Shown: positions 1 through 12,735 of the stretch, one piece after another
Position numbering within the stretch: position 1 is the first letter of the stretch
How the letters are laid out: the number at the start of each line of letters is the position of its first letter
Assembly (NCBI RefSeq): GCF_901000735.1
Contig: NC_081543.1
Span: 25,811,515-25,875,514, forward strand
Source: Corylus avellana
Taxonomy: Eukaryota; Streptophyta; Magnoliopsida; Fagales; Betulaceae
Direction: 5' to 3'
Length of the DNA stretch: 64,000 nt
Notes under the pieces: generated by a model
Told to the model about the DNA's origin: nothing
The model's database searches: none
The model's input: the letters and a program-made list of their open reading frames with translations, nothing else
Made by a program: the position numbers and the translations under genes

Positions 1-138
1 TAAGTCAAAGACAGTTGTCCAGTGATAAAAATTCTTGAAGAAAAATCGTTAGTGTGGCAATGTTAATTTTTTTTTCCCTTTAATAGACCAGTTATATGTT
101 TTTTGCTATTTTTTTAACCTGATGGGTATTGTTTGCAG

Positions 139-3100
139 TGCTTTAGCAGCATTCTATACTAGGAATTTCGCAGAAAAAAATCCAGATTTGAAGCCACCTT
201 TACTCCAGGTTGCTTCTTGTGCTAATTCATTTGTTATTCCAGGTTTCTAATCTGGACTTAATATTTCAAATGCATCAGTATGATTTTCCCTCCTGTATGA
301 ACGTGTGAAATTGACTTTATGTATTAAGCACATATTTCCTTGATGTGTTACATTCTACCTAAAGGTGGCTAGTTTTTTATTAGTCCAGCCAACTGAAAAA
401 AAGTACAGAATTATTTTTGCTTGTCGGCACCTTTTTTGATGATTAATAACTGTGTAGAATTCTTGCCACTGATAAGAATAAGTTCCTTGCATAGTAATTA
501 GCATTCTTATTTTCTTTTCTCAATAGATAAATGCTTTTTCTACATCTCTTGTACATCTCCGACAAATCTAATGGTTGATTTACAAAAGAGATGGACCGCA
601 AATGTACATCTAGTTGGTCTCTTTTCAATAACGTGTCATGTTAGTTGAGCAACTCACTTAGGCTAACAGGGTCAATACGAAGCGTGTTTACTAACAAAGA
701 GCTCACTTCCTAGTGTTCAAGCGGTGATGAGTACCTGAAAAGCTACTTATTTTCAATAGATAATTTGATTTCAGTCTAGGACAGGATTATCCAGTATAGG
801 ATTGTTTTCTGTGTTTATGAATAGGTACTCACTTGGTTTTTATTTAATCAGACGTATGGATGCAATGGCATATAATATCTTTAAAGTATCTTTGCAAAAG
901 TTATTATAGGCAATTAGATGTCATGGAGTGCAAAACATACTACTGAAATATGTATGTACTGGTTTTAAGCCCTCACTGTATACATCTGATGTGTTTGGTT
1001 ATTAAGAAGATTGAGAAGTAGAAACAAAGTTTTGAATCTTAGAACTATTTTCCAGAACATGAACGTGATTATATTCCAAATTCTCTCTTTTTTTCCACTG
1101 TCTTTTTGTCTAGCAAGCTCAGCATTCGTAAGAGTAAAATTCCATCTATGAAATCATCAAGAACTAGAACTAGTAATGCTGTGAACTGTAAAACTTCAGG
1201 TAAGATTTAATTCATTTTATGTCTTTATTGAACAGATGGAAACCTGATAGTCTGGGTTCATGTTCTCTTTTTCTCACATGGCTTACACTTATCCTAAATT
1301 CTACTGAAAAATGGTGTGTTTCACTGTTCTGTCATGAGAATAATCACTTCAAAGTTGGAACTCCTACTGCTAGTGGCATGGTTGAATATACTGATTAGTC
1401 AATTTTTTGGTTAATTTTATGTTCTTTATTTCTGTTGCTTTGTTTTACAGCTCTTGGTGAGTTTCTGGCAAGATGAAAGTGAACATGTACGTATGGCTGC
1501 TCGCTCTTTATTCCACTGCACTGCTTCGCGGGCAATTCCGCTTCCTCTACGTAGTCAAAAAGCAGCTGACCATGCAAAAATGAGCTCTCTAATTGGAACT
1601 GGAGAAGATGAACATGAGAATTTAAATGTAGGGGGAACATCTGCTAACAGATTGCACGCAGACCAGCTGATAGAGACTGAAGGAATATCTCAGGTTGATG
1701 AATCTAAAATACTTGATTGGGTAGAATCATATGAAATGCAAGACTGGATTTCTTGTGTTGGAGGAACAAGCCAAGATGCCATGACTTCTCATATTATTGT
1801 TGCAGCAGCATTGGCTATTTGGTATCCCAGCCTTGTAAAGCCAGGTCTTGCAATGCTGGTTGTTCATCCATTAGTGAAATTGGTTATGGCAACGAATGAG
1901 AAATACAGTTCCACTGCAGCAGAGCTCCTTGCAGAAGGTATGGAGAGTACATGGAAAGCATGCCTTGGTTCTGAAATACCTCGTTTGATTGGAGATATAT
2001 TTTTCCAAATAGAGTGTGTAAGCGGTTCATCAGGCAACTCAGCTGGAACAAATCCAGTTGTACCAGTTGCCATTCGGGAGACTTTGGTTGGTATTCTTCT
2101 TCCAAGTTTAGCAATGGCTGACATACTGGGGTTTTTAACTGTTATAGAAAGCCAAATCTGGTCTACTGCATCTGATTCACCTGTTCATCTGGTATCCCTT
2201 ATGACTCTCATCAGGGTTGTGCGTGGTTCTCCGAGAAACTTAGTGCAGTACGTTGATAAGGTTTGTAATGCCATCTCTAATTGAGTAGCACAAAGGTCCA
2301 TGTTCAATTTAAAGGGAAAAAAAATGAAATCTGAAATGCATGACAATGTGGAAAATTGTGGAAAATTCAGCACCAGCACCAATATAGTTGCATATGGTTT
2401 TACTACTGATTGTGGGATTTGGAGCCTCTACACGAGTCATTTTATTTTCTGCTCTACATGCATGAGATTTTTAAATGTTTCTTATTCTTTTCATATTAAG
2501 ATAATTACATTAAGATGTCATGATATAATGTCTTTATATATGCTTATATATATGTAAATTTTCAAAATTGTTGAATGAATAAGTTCTGTTGTCATCCTTT
2601 TTTTTTTTTTTTTTTTTTTTTCCAAATTCTTTAGTGAAACTTGTATCTTAACTGCTTGTTGCTTCACATTTTTTGTTTTTACATACTATTTTATCTGTGG
2701 ACTTATGATTTTATCACTTTCCTTTTTGATTACTTTAATTGCTTGGTTTCTGGTGACTTCACTAACTTCTCCAGCTATCAAGGTTTGTTCTAGTCTTGCA
2801 AGAACTAATTTATCTGTATGTTACAGTTATTCACAATGCTGAGTGATCTTTTATATCTTTAGACTTAATTAAATTTTTATCACTAAAATCGTTTTGTTGT
2901 TGGGTCTCAATATGAATTTATATATGACATTTGGACAGATTTACAGGTGGTTAACTTCATTTTACAAACTATGGACCCTACCAATTCTGTCATGCGTAAA
3001 ACTTGTTTTCAAAGTTCAATGACAGCCTTAAAGGAAGTTGTGCGTGTATTTCCTATGGTGGCTTTGAATGACACATGGACCAGGTTGGCGGTTGGGGATG

Positions 3101-4978
3101 TGATTGGAGAGACTAACAATGCTAGCATTCGGGTGTATGACATGCAAAGGTATTAGGAAATAAAATATAACTTATTGAATCTGAATGATTTATTACTGAT
3201 GTACCAGAAATGCACACATGTTACAAATAGTGTAGGATAATTAAATATATTTCAGACTCAGCTTGTTCATTAAAGGCCCCTCTCACTACCTTCTAATTTT
3301 ACAACCCACTCTTCCCACTCCCTCCCCCTTTCCCGAACAAACACACAAAAATGAAGACACGAGTAAGCGCGGTAGGACAACCATTTTGGTAGAGGGGCTT
3401 GGGAAGCTGATAAATTTAGATCACATTATAGCTAAAAGTTGATTTTTGCTTTTTTGCTTGGTTGGTTTCAACGAAGTATTATCAAGTGAAAGACATTTGG
3501 GGTCTTGTTAATTACGGTTAACTCTAAAACAGTAAAAACACAAGCATATACTACTCCGTTTAGACGCTCAATTATCAATTAGCTTCTAAACTGGTGTCTA
3601 GTTATCCAAATAATTTTGACATCATAAAATTGTCAGTTGTGGTCTTAGGCAATCTAGTTATAAATTTCTTCATATATCTGGTACATGTGTTTACTTGAAT
3701 TTATATTTATCAGTATGAGTAAGGGTTTCATCTTTCTGGTGCCTGTGGCCATTTAGTTTTACATTTCAGACATACTTCATACGATTTTAGTTGAGCTGTT
3801 TCAGTCCTCTTGCTTTTGTTTCTTTTGTAAATAATGGAAGAGATAAAAGTTGTTTCAATTTTTCCTTTTTCCTTTTTTATTTTTATTTATTTATTTATTT
3901 TTTTAAAATGTAGTATGATGAAGATCAAGGTTTTGGATGCAAGTGGACCTCCTGGACTTCCAAGCTTGCTTGCAACAGCATCAGAAACGGTGGTAACCAC
4001 TGCAATTTCAGCTTTGAGCTTTTCACCAGATGGGGAGGTACTTGTTAGTGGATAGGCCCTACAAACACAAATTTTCCTTGTCATGCTTGTTCCTAGTGCC
4101 ATGACAAAACCTTGTCTTTATCTATGGCACCTTTGTTTGTACATGCATTCATTTTGTCATATAATTAAATTAGGATTTACTATGAGCTAGCAACGGCTGA
4201 CACAAACCCAATAACCAGCCTGATTTAAAAGGTTTGGTTTTGATACTGTATCTGACTGACCTGCACCAACCCAATTTTCTTTTTGTTAAAAATGAAAATT
4301 GATTGTTTTGTTTTGTCATTTTGAGTTCTTCATAATGTTAGTATCTTTAATATTGTAATTTTTTGTTTTTTTTTTTTAAAAAAATTGCGGGTTGGCAGGT
4401 GGAGTTAGGTTGAGTGATTTTGAACCTTCCCAAATCTAGCCTCACGCAAACACCTCCCTCCATTGTAATTTTTCTTTCCTTATTGCTTAAATTGGGATCT
4501 AGCATATGTGCAGCATTGGCAGGAAATATTTGATTTGACAAAGTTCCTTAGGCATGTCACTTGATGATTCTGAAATGTGATATTGTGTTATTTTGAGTAG
4601 TAATTACAGAAGCACTAATGATAACTGGCCTTGAAGAGTTCTTGTTTGATTGTCAGGACTACTGGTGCAAATAATTTGCAATTGACTATTTTTCTCTCTT
4701 TTCAAGCTTGGTTTCTTTTACTTCTTTCTTTCACTTTTGGGGTAGAAAAAGGTGTCTTGGGGTGTGGGTTGGGGGTGCGCACCAGGGAGTTGCTCTTACC
4801 CATCCGTAAACATCCACCTTCCTGACCCTGATAAGGTTGATCCTTGGACTCAGGACATCCATCCCTCCTTGAGATTTGACCAGCAGGTTAGCTGGCATCT
4901 TTTTGCAGACATTTAATGATGGCTGCTCTCAACAGCATGTGACATTGCATATGGCATAGTTAAGGAACACTTGTTATG

Positions 4979-5024
<46 letters not shown>

Positions 5025-6730
5025 AACACATTCAAGCTCATATTCGTTTTCTTTTTAATTGTTTTCTCTATTCTTTATTTGATTCAGTTTTTTCCATGAT
5101 ATGTGAACCAGCTGCATTTGTACTTCGCTTCATTGATTCATTTGCCCAATGTTGCTGATGCTATTTCCCACAGTTATAAATGTACCATCTTGAGAAAATG
5201 TCTTTTCATCAGTGTTTACTGTCAATCAACTTCCATACGCTTTTAATCTTATTCAAATTTTAAAATGACACTTTATTAGGCTGTGACATTTGGTGTTACT
5301 AGATTGTAGTCTTCTCGTCCCTGTTACCCTTTCCATTGATTTTTTAAATTCTTTTAATTTTTTTGTTAATATCAATTAGTGAGAGGTGAAACCTAAGAAG
5401 TACTGATACCACACGAGACATGGATGGAATATGATACGCATATGTGATACGATCATTCTCGAATATGATGCAACTGCTACATGTTAACTACATAATAAAG
5501 GAAATATACAGTTGTGTGTATATTTTATTTTAATTTTTGATTAAAAGACAAATACCAAACACCCAAAGGTTGAAGAATATATCTAAAAAAATGTGCTTCT
5601 TTCCTATTTATTATACTCAAAAGACATTGTTCATATTCAAAAAATTACATCAGTCAACTGTTCATAATATCCCCAAAATTTAATCAATCAATCTGCAATT
5701 TGTTCCTTTGAATTTTCAAAATAAAGTATTCAGATCCTCTTTTCTAATATATGACCCCAAAACATTTTAGAACCCTTTTTTTATTAAGACAATTTTATTT
5801 TGGCCCATATGTCTCTGCCATATGTCCCAAAGATGTCCAATTTTAAAATTTAATTTTTTTTTGTCATGGACGCAAGACAGATATGTATGTTGCTATGTCT
5901 GAGCCTTATCCCTGTCTAATACATGTTCGACACGAATACATCAGTCCCCGTTAAAGTATCCGTGTTTTCTTGGTTGAATACTTGAAGTATGATTTTCTAC
6001 AACAGTCTAAAATATACTAGTTGCAGGGGCTGGTTGCTTTCTCTGAGCATGGATTGATGATCAGATGGTGGTCACTGGGATCTGTGTGGTGGGAAAAACT
6101 GAGCAGAAATTTTTCTCCTGTGCATTGTACCAAACTGATCTTTGTTCCTCCATGGGAGGGTTTCTCACCTAATTCTTCTAGGTCAAGCATAATGGCAAGC
6201 ATAATGGGAAATGATAGGCAGGTCAATTCACAGGTATTTATTTTCCTTTGTGTTACGTGGCATTAGTTTTATAGACATGAATTTTGAAGTAGATACTACT
6301 ATCTATTGTTATGTATTCTTCACTTCAGCTTATATGTTTATGACTACTAGCAATAATATGATGTATTATACAGGTTAGAGAATTGAGAAAAACTTATATC
6401 GAGAATGTAACCTGCGTGAGTATGAACATTGTATCTAAATGTGTCGACACGAATCCCCTATTCCACATTTATGCAGGCTCTATTTGCAATGTCTCCCTAA
6501 ATGGATCTCTCTGGGTCCGATTAACCACATAAAGATCACTGCAAGTGCTCCTTAAACCTAACACCATTTATTATTTCTTTTTGCAGGAAAATGCTAGCGG
6601 TTTGAGTCATGCAGACAATCTGAAACTATTGATTCATAATCTAGACCTGTCTTATCGGATAGCATGGGCTGGTGAACGGAAAGTACTCCTTTCAAGGCAT
6701 AGCCATGAGATGGGTACTTTCCAGTTATAA
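139..6730 (+). CDS. WDR7-like WD40 repeat protein, C-terminal exons (5' end outside window)
   Basis: Six exons are supported by GT-AG borders and continuous phase: 139-208, 1451-2260, 2947-3149, 3914-4037, 6027-6233 and 6587-6730 (stop). Together they encode the last 518 or so residues. The large exon encodes a helical region (LLVSFWQDESEHVRMAARSL onward) typical of plant homologues of WDR7/rabconnectin-3 beta, such as Arabidopsis At4g11270. Exons four and five rebuild a terminal WD40 repeat (ISALSFSPDGE joined to GLVAFSEHGLMIRWW). The protein ends HEMGTFQL. In animals WDR7 partners DMXL proteins and regulates the V-ATPase and vesicle trafficking; the plant role is inferred only. Introns are AT-rich; the one at 4038-6026 is about 2 kb. 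No frameshift or internal stop is seen, so the gene looks functional. Product family is fairly sure; symbol withheld. Confidence 0.85.
4983..5030. repeat. (CT)n(CA)n microsatellite in WDR7-like intron
   Basis: About 16 CT units are followed by CA units inside the large intron at 4038-6026. The short reading frame across it is only the microsatellite translated. Confidence 0.9.
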
Positions 6731-7478
6731 GCATCCTGTCATTCAGATTCTTGTGAGCAAGCTCTTGGAAGATTTTCCTCGCATATTCAAGGTGGGGAGT
6801 CCAAATCGTTGTTGCATTTCAGTTGCAGTTGTCTTACCAAGAAAAATGTTTTTTTTTGTGTGCGTGTGTAGAGAAAATCCATCAAATTTTAGTTGCATAG
6901 GATATCATGATCTTTAGTTTCTTTTATCATTCAAAACAAGGTTGCGGCGCACAAGTCTGTTTTCAAAGACCACACTGAAGAAGAATTCAACACGTGCTGT
7001 TTGCTCAAAGCAGATAGCTGTGTAGATAGTGATAGTGATGTACCATTCGTTTATTTGTTTTTCTTTGGCTGGAAAAGATGAGGGGAAGGGTGATGTGCAT
7101 GTAATTCTTAGCAGAAGATGGCTGAACTGATTAGGATGGACAATTATGTTTACGGCTGCCCCGGGTCTTTCTTTCTGTAGCCTTTTCCAGTTTTTTTCTG
7201 CTTAAGGCAGTAATACATTTTCAAGGAATTGAAAGGCTCCGTAGAAGTTCTACTGACAGGTATAATACTAGAAGTGCTACTGAGTCTAATGTCAGGCGGA
7301 AATCTGTTAGGGTTTCCACCTACTTCGGAATTTTTTTTGGTGAATTGGGTGTTAACCAATCATATGGATGTGTAACAGGGCAACTTTGGTGATGTTTTTA
7401 GCGCTTTTTTTTTTTTTTTTTTTTTTTAGTAAGTTGTTTTTAGCTTCTTGATAGTGGGCGTCTAAGGTCTAGTGTTGT
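6731..7478 (+). other. 3' UTR and downstream region of the WDR7-like gene
   Basis: No gene is visible after the TAA at 6728-6730. The sequence is T-rich, with a run of T at about 7407-7428 just before a hAT MITE. The polyadenylation site cannot be fixed from the sequence alone. Confidence 0.5.
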
Positions 7479-7486
7479 GTTTGTGT

Positions 7487-7678
7487 TGGGTGAAAAGGGA
7501 GGCAATTATTAACTGTTCGCTAACCGCTTTTGAAGGCGGTTAGGAAAAACCACTAATAATTTCTTTAAAAAAGTGAATAGTGGTTATTAGGGTTATTAAC
7601 CGCTGGTTAACCGCTTAGGCGGTTACAGTTAGCGGTTTTAGCCAATAACTGCTAACGGTAACCGCCTTTTTACCCCTA
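7487..7678. mobile_element. 192-bp non-autonomous hAT element (MITE) with 8-bp TSD
   Basis: The element begins TGGGTGAAAAGG and ends in the near-complement CCTTTTTACCCCTA. It is flanked on both sides by the identical 8-mer GTTTGTGT (7479-7486 and 7679-7686), the TSD length of hAT elements. Inside are many subterminal GCGGTTA/TAACCGC motifs in both orientations, as hAT transposase-binding repeats often are. There is no coding capacity. Confidence 0.85.
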
Positions 7679-7686
7679 GTTTGTGT

Positions 7687-8275
7687 GCGTATTGGCTCAG
7701 TCCCAAGCCTTGTAACTCTAGACTTCCCATTTTGTGTCTAGTAAATTTATTTTATTCACCCAAACTATGGGTTGAAAAAAAAAATACAAAACTATCCTTA
7801 GCATGGTATGATTGAATTGGAATAAAAAAAAAATTAAAAAAAAAAAAAAAAGAAAGAAAGAAAGAAAGAAGAAAAGAAAAGAGATGGAGGGTGAGATCAT
7901 GGATTCCGGATCTATCTACTGGTTGCAGTCATCTGCCTTTTATGTATATATATATATATAGATATGATAAATCATCATTTATCTCAAAAGTTGATTTAAT
8001 TATTTAAATTAATAATGTAACACAACTATTCATGTGAAAGCAAACAATGTAGACTATTTTTAATTGAAATGGGAGATACATTATTGAGTCAAGGGCCGAA
8101 TTTAAGAACTCAGCTCTAACATATCAAATTATAACCTAATTCAAAAAGCTTAAATTGGAAAGAAATTGTTGATTTAATTATTTAAATTAATATTTTAACA
8201 ATACTATTGATGGAGGTGCATGCACTGTACAATTATGATTTTGCAGAAGAAATAAAAAATAAAAAATGAGTGGCT
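7687..8275. repeat. AT-rich intergenic stretch with short duplicated block
   Basis: It holds A-rich and AGAA microsatellites (about 7820-7885) and a TA run (about 7944-7962). A block reading TTGATTTAATTATTTAAATT occurs near 7991 and again near 8169, about 178 bp apart, suggesting a decayed direct repeat or old TE. No gene is seen. Confidence 0.5.
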
Positions 8276-10888
8276 CTAGATTCTGGAGAGGAATTGCAGT
8301 TGCCTGAGCAGTGGGGTGAAGCTGTCCATGAACATTTCACAAGGATGGTTGTGGGTGCCCTCATATGTTGTCACCACGATGCTTGAATCTTTTGAGAGCC
8401 GTTGGACTTGTTTCTTCACGTTGCATGTATGATTTGAGCAGCGGTAGTAGCTTCTGCTTTTGAGAGAAGTGAAAAATATAAACTATTTAGTAAAATAGAA
8501 GGTGCTCTTGGTTTTGAAACAAAGAAATTAAATTTTTATTTCATAAGTATCCTACAATATTGACATGCCAATTCCAATAACCGTTAGAATTTTTTGTAAC
8601 AAGAGTAATGCTACATACTACACTCTAATCACACTTCTATCTCATTGAACTCATGCGTATCAGTTCAGTGGAATGGAGGTGTAATATGTAGGGATAAAGA
8701 TCTTTAACAATTTTGCTGTTCGGATTGCTAGCAATTTGAACCGTAAATGTAAGAGAGTCTCTATGAGGCCCATATGCCTATGCAAGTCTCTAGAGGCTCT
8801 ATCACATTTTCTATCCAAATTGTTAACAATTCGAGTAAAAAATTATTGGGGATCCGAATCCTTGTATGTGGCATTACTTTTTTAATAAGGACAAAACTAA
8901 TGGTTAGTTGAATTACCACATTAATTTTGTGGTGTAAAAATATAATTTCTAGCATTACTCTATTTTCAAATATAAAACTAACTGTTGGATTACAACAAAT
9001 TCTAATTTAGGATACAATAAAATCCAAATTTAATATAAAGTTTGATTGTTAATAGATTGAGGCTTTAGTTTTGCATTGAGGAACTCACTTTTCAAGAGAG
9101 TAAAGCCCAATTTTTTTGGTTGTTCAAGTACTCTCACAATAGCTACTCTATAACTGCTTCCTTTCCTTAAAAATAGAAAAAAATCTCAAAAAACCAAAAA
9201 AATACAAATACAAAATTCACTTGTAACAGTTTCCCTATATATATGTTCCCTAAACATTGAATATGCTACATTGCTACCCAAGAGCTTCCCTATCCATTAT
9301 TTTAATGAGTAATGATTCACATCAATATTTTTTATATCTTTTTCCCATCTCATCCTACAAATTCAATATATCAACCATTAGATTTGTGAACTGATGTGGA
9401 CCCTACACAAATTCAATGGCGATTCATCCATTTACTATGGAGATGGTTAAAAATAGAATTAATTCTATCATTCTCTATTTTAATACAAATTAAAATATTT
9501 CTCTCATCTCTTTGCCTTTCATTGGAGATTGATTGTATTGGGATTTTATAAAAATTAAAAAAGAAAAAGAAAATGTGAGAGTAAGTAGGAAACTTAAATT
9601 TTATAAAAAAATAATATTTAATTGGTATATCATATATAGAAAGATAAGAGAAACTACTATAGGGTATATTTGAATAGGAAAACAAAAATTAGTTTGGTTA
9701 ACTCTATTTAGGAAAACGTAAAAGAAAGCTGTTGTGAGCGCTTTAGTAGATAGAAAAAGTAGTTGATTTAGCAACATATATATTTTTGGCCTTTTATTTG
9801 TTGTTTTCTGGGGAGGGACACAAAACACACCCTTTTTTTTTTTTTTTTTTTTTTTTTTGTTTTTCTGGTATAAGAAAAATGGAAAGAGAACTACTACACA
9901 TAATTTCATTCTCATACTCTTAAATGCACATTCCTTAATATGGCAGTAAAAAATTACCATTAAATTTTGAATTGATCATTACTGAATTTTAAATCCAATG
10001 ATAATTTTACTGGCACGTTCAGGAGTACGTACGTATACACTTAAGAATATGAGAGTAGGAGTGTTTGTAGCATTTTTTAAATAGAAAAGCTCTTTTTACT
10101 CGATAAAGAACAGTGGCATAAGGTGAAGAAAAAGGAAGTTAAGGCATCAATTGTAAACTTTTCTTATTATTTTCTCATGCTTTCTTTTATACGTGTTAGG
10201 ACTAAAGAATTGTGTAAAAGAAAAAAAAAATTACTTTGTCTTATATGAGAGAGATTTTTTTTTTCACCGTAATTTTGTACTTTATTATTGGTTAATGAAT
10301 TTTTTGTGATTGCCTCCCCCGTGTGGACATATGTCACAGTGAGGGAACTATATAAATTTTAGTATTTGTAGTACTTTTGATTGTTTTGTGTTATCTATTT
10401 CACAATTACTTACTGCATTATGTATAAATGAAATCAAACTAGAATATGTTAAATTATTTTATTGTAGAAATTAATGTTTTTGATGAAAAAAATTGTGTAC
10501 AGAAAGAATAAAAAATTGAGAGAGAAAAAGAGACTGATAGATAATTAAAATTGCAAATGGATGAGTTGGTTTTTAATAGAAGATATATATATATATATGA
10601 GCAGAACCTGGGGTGGATGGTGTTCTTCACAGCCTTTTGTCCGTACTTCCGCCACCTGTACCCATCGTCTAGAATATCATCAGGGCTCTTTGTATGGAAG
10701 GCAATCTTTGGGGGAATAGCTTTCTTGCTCCTTCTAACTTTTCTTTTATGTCTAGTGCTGCCATTTTTGCCTCCTCCACTACTCTCATCAGCTGCGAAGG
10801 ACTCGCTCTTTTGGTTGCCAAATATGGAGGAACCAGCAAGGAGGCTCACCCAATCAATGTCTTCTGAAGCTATTTGAGTAATTTCCAT
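8276..10888 (-). CDS. WRKY transcription factor, group IIc (WRKY24/43/56-like), complete
   Basis: Two exons, 10888-10608 and 8453-8276, join across a 2,154-bp intron to give a 152-residue protein. Exon 1 starts at the only in-frame ATG after an upstream stop. It carries the basic stretch [10 protein letters not shown] and the start of the domain with [16 protein letters not shown]. The intron splits the Arg codon of HPR, the usual position for the C-terminal WRKY domain. Exon 2 supplies SYYRC, then CX4C, 23 residues and HNH, i.e. the CX4CX23HXH zinc finger of group II, and ends [12 protein letters not shown]. The family binds W-box DNA (TTGAC) in the nucleus and acts in stress or developmental transcription. 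The protein is short for the family but complete. A second copy of exon 1 lies at 21106-21386. Confidence 0.9.
8602..8961. mobile_element. Possible MITE in the WRKY intron
   Basis: AGAGTAATGCTA at 8602-8613 is mirrored by TAGCATTACTCT at 8950-8961, giving 12-bp perfect terminal inverted repeats about 360 bp apart. There is no coding capacity. I could not find a convincing target duplication, so the superfamily is not assigned. Confidence 0.4.
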
Positions 10889-11109
10889 GGCTCCACCTTC
10901 ACTGGGAATGCGATCGATTTCTAAGCATGCATTTTAAATGGTAATAAGAGAAAGGGTTGCATGCATGCAAATCAGAGAAAGAGAGATTAGGTCTGCAATT
11001 TTTGTAGGAAACCCTAGCTGCAGGCTTAAACACATGATATTAAAGCCAACTATACTTCACCTAATTCTGTTCAACTGTCCTATTTCCAAAAGACATTCCC
11101 AAACGGATG

Positions 11110-11112
<3 letters not shown>

Positions 11113-11171
<59 letters not shown>
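11113..11171. repeat. (CT)n(AT)n microsatellite upstream of the WRKY gene
   Basis: About 19 CT units followed by AT units lie roughly 230 bp upstream of the WRKY start codon. The second copy (about 21612-21652) is shorter. Confidence 0.9.
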
Positions 11172-11233
11172 GAAAAGCTATGTTGTAGGCTTACAATTAA
11201 ATGGCTTAAAGTAGAGGGTTATAGGTGAGGGCT

Positions 11234-11790
11234 AATCTAGAATCATGGTTAAGATATCAAATGTTGTTGTGGTAGTTCAGATTATGTTCATCAAATATTG
11301 GCTGACTACGTACTCCGATTAACGTACCCTCCGTGGCTCATAATCGGTTGCTCTATTAAAGTCTTCAATGAATTATAATGTTTGTAGTGAATCCAATTCT
11401 ATGTTAGGGTAAACGGTAGACCTAGCCCAGGAAGATGGGAGGCTTAGAGTAATTATTAGTGTATGCCCATTTTTGAGATGGTATTATGTGTACGTATGAG
11501 AGAATTGAATCTAGAAACATGGTTAAGATATCAAATGTTGTTGTGGTAGTTCAGAATATGTTCATCAAATATTGGCTGACTACGTACGTACTCTCAGTGG
11601 CTCATAATCGGTTGCTCTATACTAACGTACTAATTTAATTGCAAGAAATGAACACCAAAGTCTTCAATGAATTATAATGTTTGTAATGAACCCAATTCTA
11701 TGTTAGGGTAAACGGTAGACCTAGAGCTAGCCAAGAAAGATGGGAGGTTTAGAGTATAGTGTATGCCCATTTTTGAGATGGTATTATGTG
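11234..11790. repeat. Tandem duplication of a ~274-bp unit
   Basis: The unit beginning AATCTAGAA (11234) recurs at 11508 with the same order of sub-motifs: ATGGTTAAGATATCAAATG, the CGGTTGCTCTAT block and the GTAAACGGTAGACCTAG block. The homologous region at about 21717-22010 has a single copy resembling the second unit. Confidence 0.8.
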
Positions 11791-11959
11791 TATGAGAAAA
11801 AGGGTCACAATATAAATTATTAGTAAAATAAATAATTTAATTTGAAGACTGATTTCGAGTGACATCATTAGTACCTTTGCCTTGGAAGATGCTTAACCAC
11901 CATTAACCTTGCATCCCTAAAGGCTCCTCCTCCCTACCATATATATATAGTCATGGTCA

Positions 11960-12470
11960 CTTGGGGCACTGGAGCGGCCACCCTTATTGCTGGGTGGCTC
12001 GAGCAGCCACCCTAAACAAATGAGTGTAGCTCGCAGGCCACCCTCTAGAGGTGACAGATGGCCACGCAAGCCACCCCCATTAGATGTAGTATCTCGCAGG
12101 CCACCCCCATTGGTTGGGGTGGTTCGCAAGCCATCCTCCAAAGGTTATGGATGGCCACACGAGCCACCCCCACCAAATGTGGTGTCTCGTAGGCCACCCT
12201 CATTGCCTGGGGTGGCCTCGTGAGTCTACCGCCTAGCTCTAGAATATGGCCTGCACAGCCAACCCAACAAATGAGGTTGGCCCACGAGCCACCCTATTTG
12301 ATGGGGGTGGCTCACGCGGCCACCCCAACCTTTCGAGGGTGGCCGGTGCATAGTGTGCAGCCACCCTTGAGCCGAGGAGGCCAATACTCCAACCAATGGA
12401 GGTGGCCCGCGAGCCACCCCAACCAATGAGGGCAGCTTGCTGATTGGGGTAGTTTGCGCGTTCACCGTAT
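11960..12470. repeat. GC-rich degenerate minisatellite of GCCACCC/GGGTGGC
   Basis: Units of roughly 36-40 bp alternate GCCACCCC with GGGGTGGC, so the array reads similarly on both strands and could fold into many short hairpins. It is strikingly GC-rich for this AT-rich window. Its long Pro/Gly-rich frames on both strands are by-products. The homologous position near 22157 is an assembly gap. Confidence 0.75.
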
Positions 12471-12474
12471 GTAA

Positions 12475-12704
12475 CACCTCACTTAAAAACGTGACAATTA
12501 TTTTAAAATAATCACCACTTTACAACCACAAGACTTTTCAAGTATTTTAAACTATTTAAATATAAAAATTTCTCTGAATATATATACATACATATGTATA
12601 CATGTCCAAGTGTTCCATGACTTGTGTTTAAAAATTATTACTTTAGGAATCCTATAACCATTGGGCACCCATCGATCGATCAATGCCTTGATCGAACCTC
12701 CAAT

Positions 12705-12735
<31 letters not shown>

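Noticed and set aside
1114..1199. Possible extra exon of the WDR7-like gene with AG/GT borders
   Set aside because: It is 86 bp long, so including it would break the frame between the exons ending at 208 and starting at 1451, which join in phase into family-like sequence without it. It could be a rarely used exon.
9601..9960. 119-codon minus-strand frame with a Lys run
   Set aside because: The Lys run is a translated poly-A/T tract inside the WRKY intron; no domain is present.
10551..10877. 108-codon frame on the plus strand
   Set aside because: It is antisense to the WRKY exon 1; the minus-strand frame has the WRKYGQK motif.
11917..12477. Several Pro/Gly-rich frames on both strands
   Set aside because: They are translations of the GC-rich minisatellite, open on both strands because the repeat lacks stop triplets.
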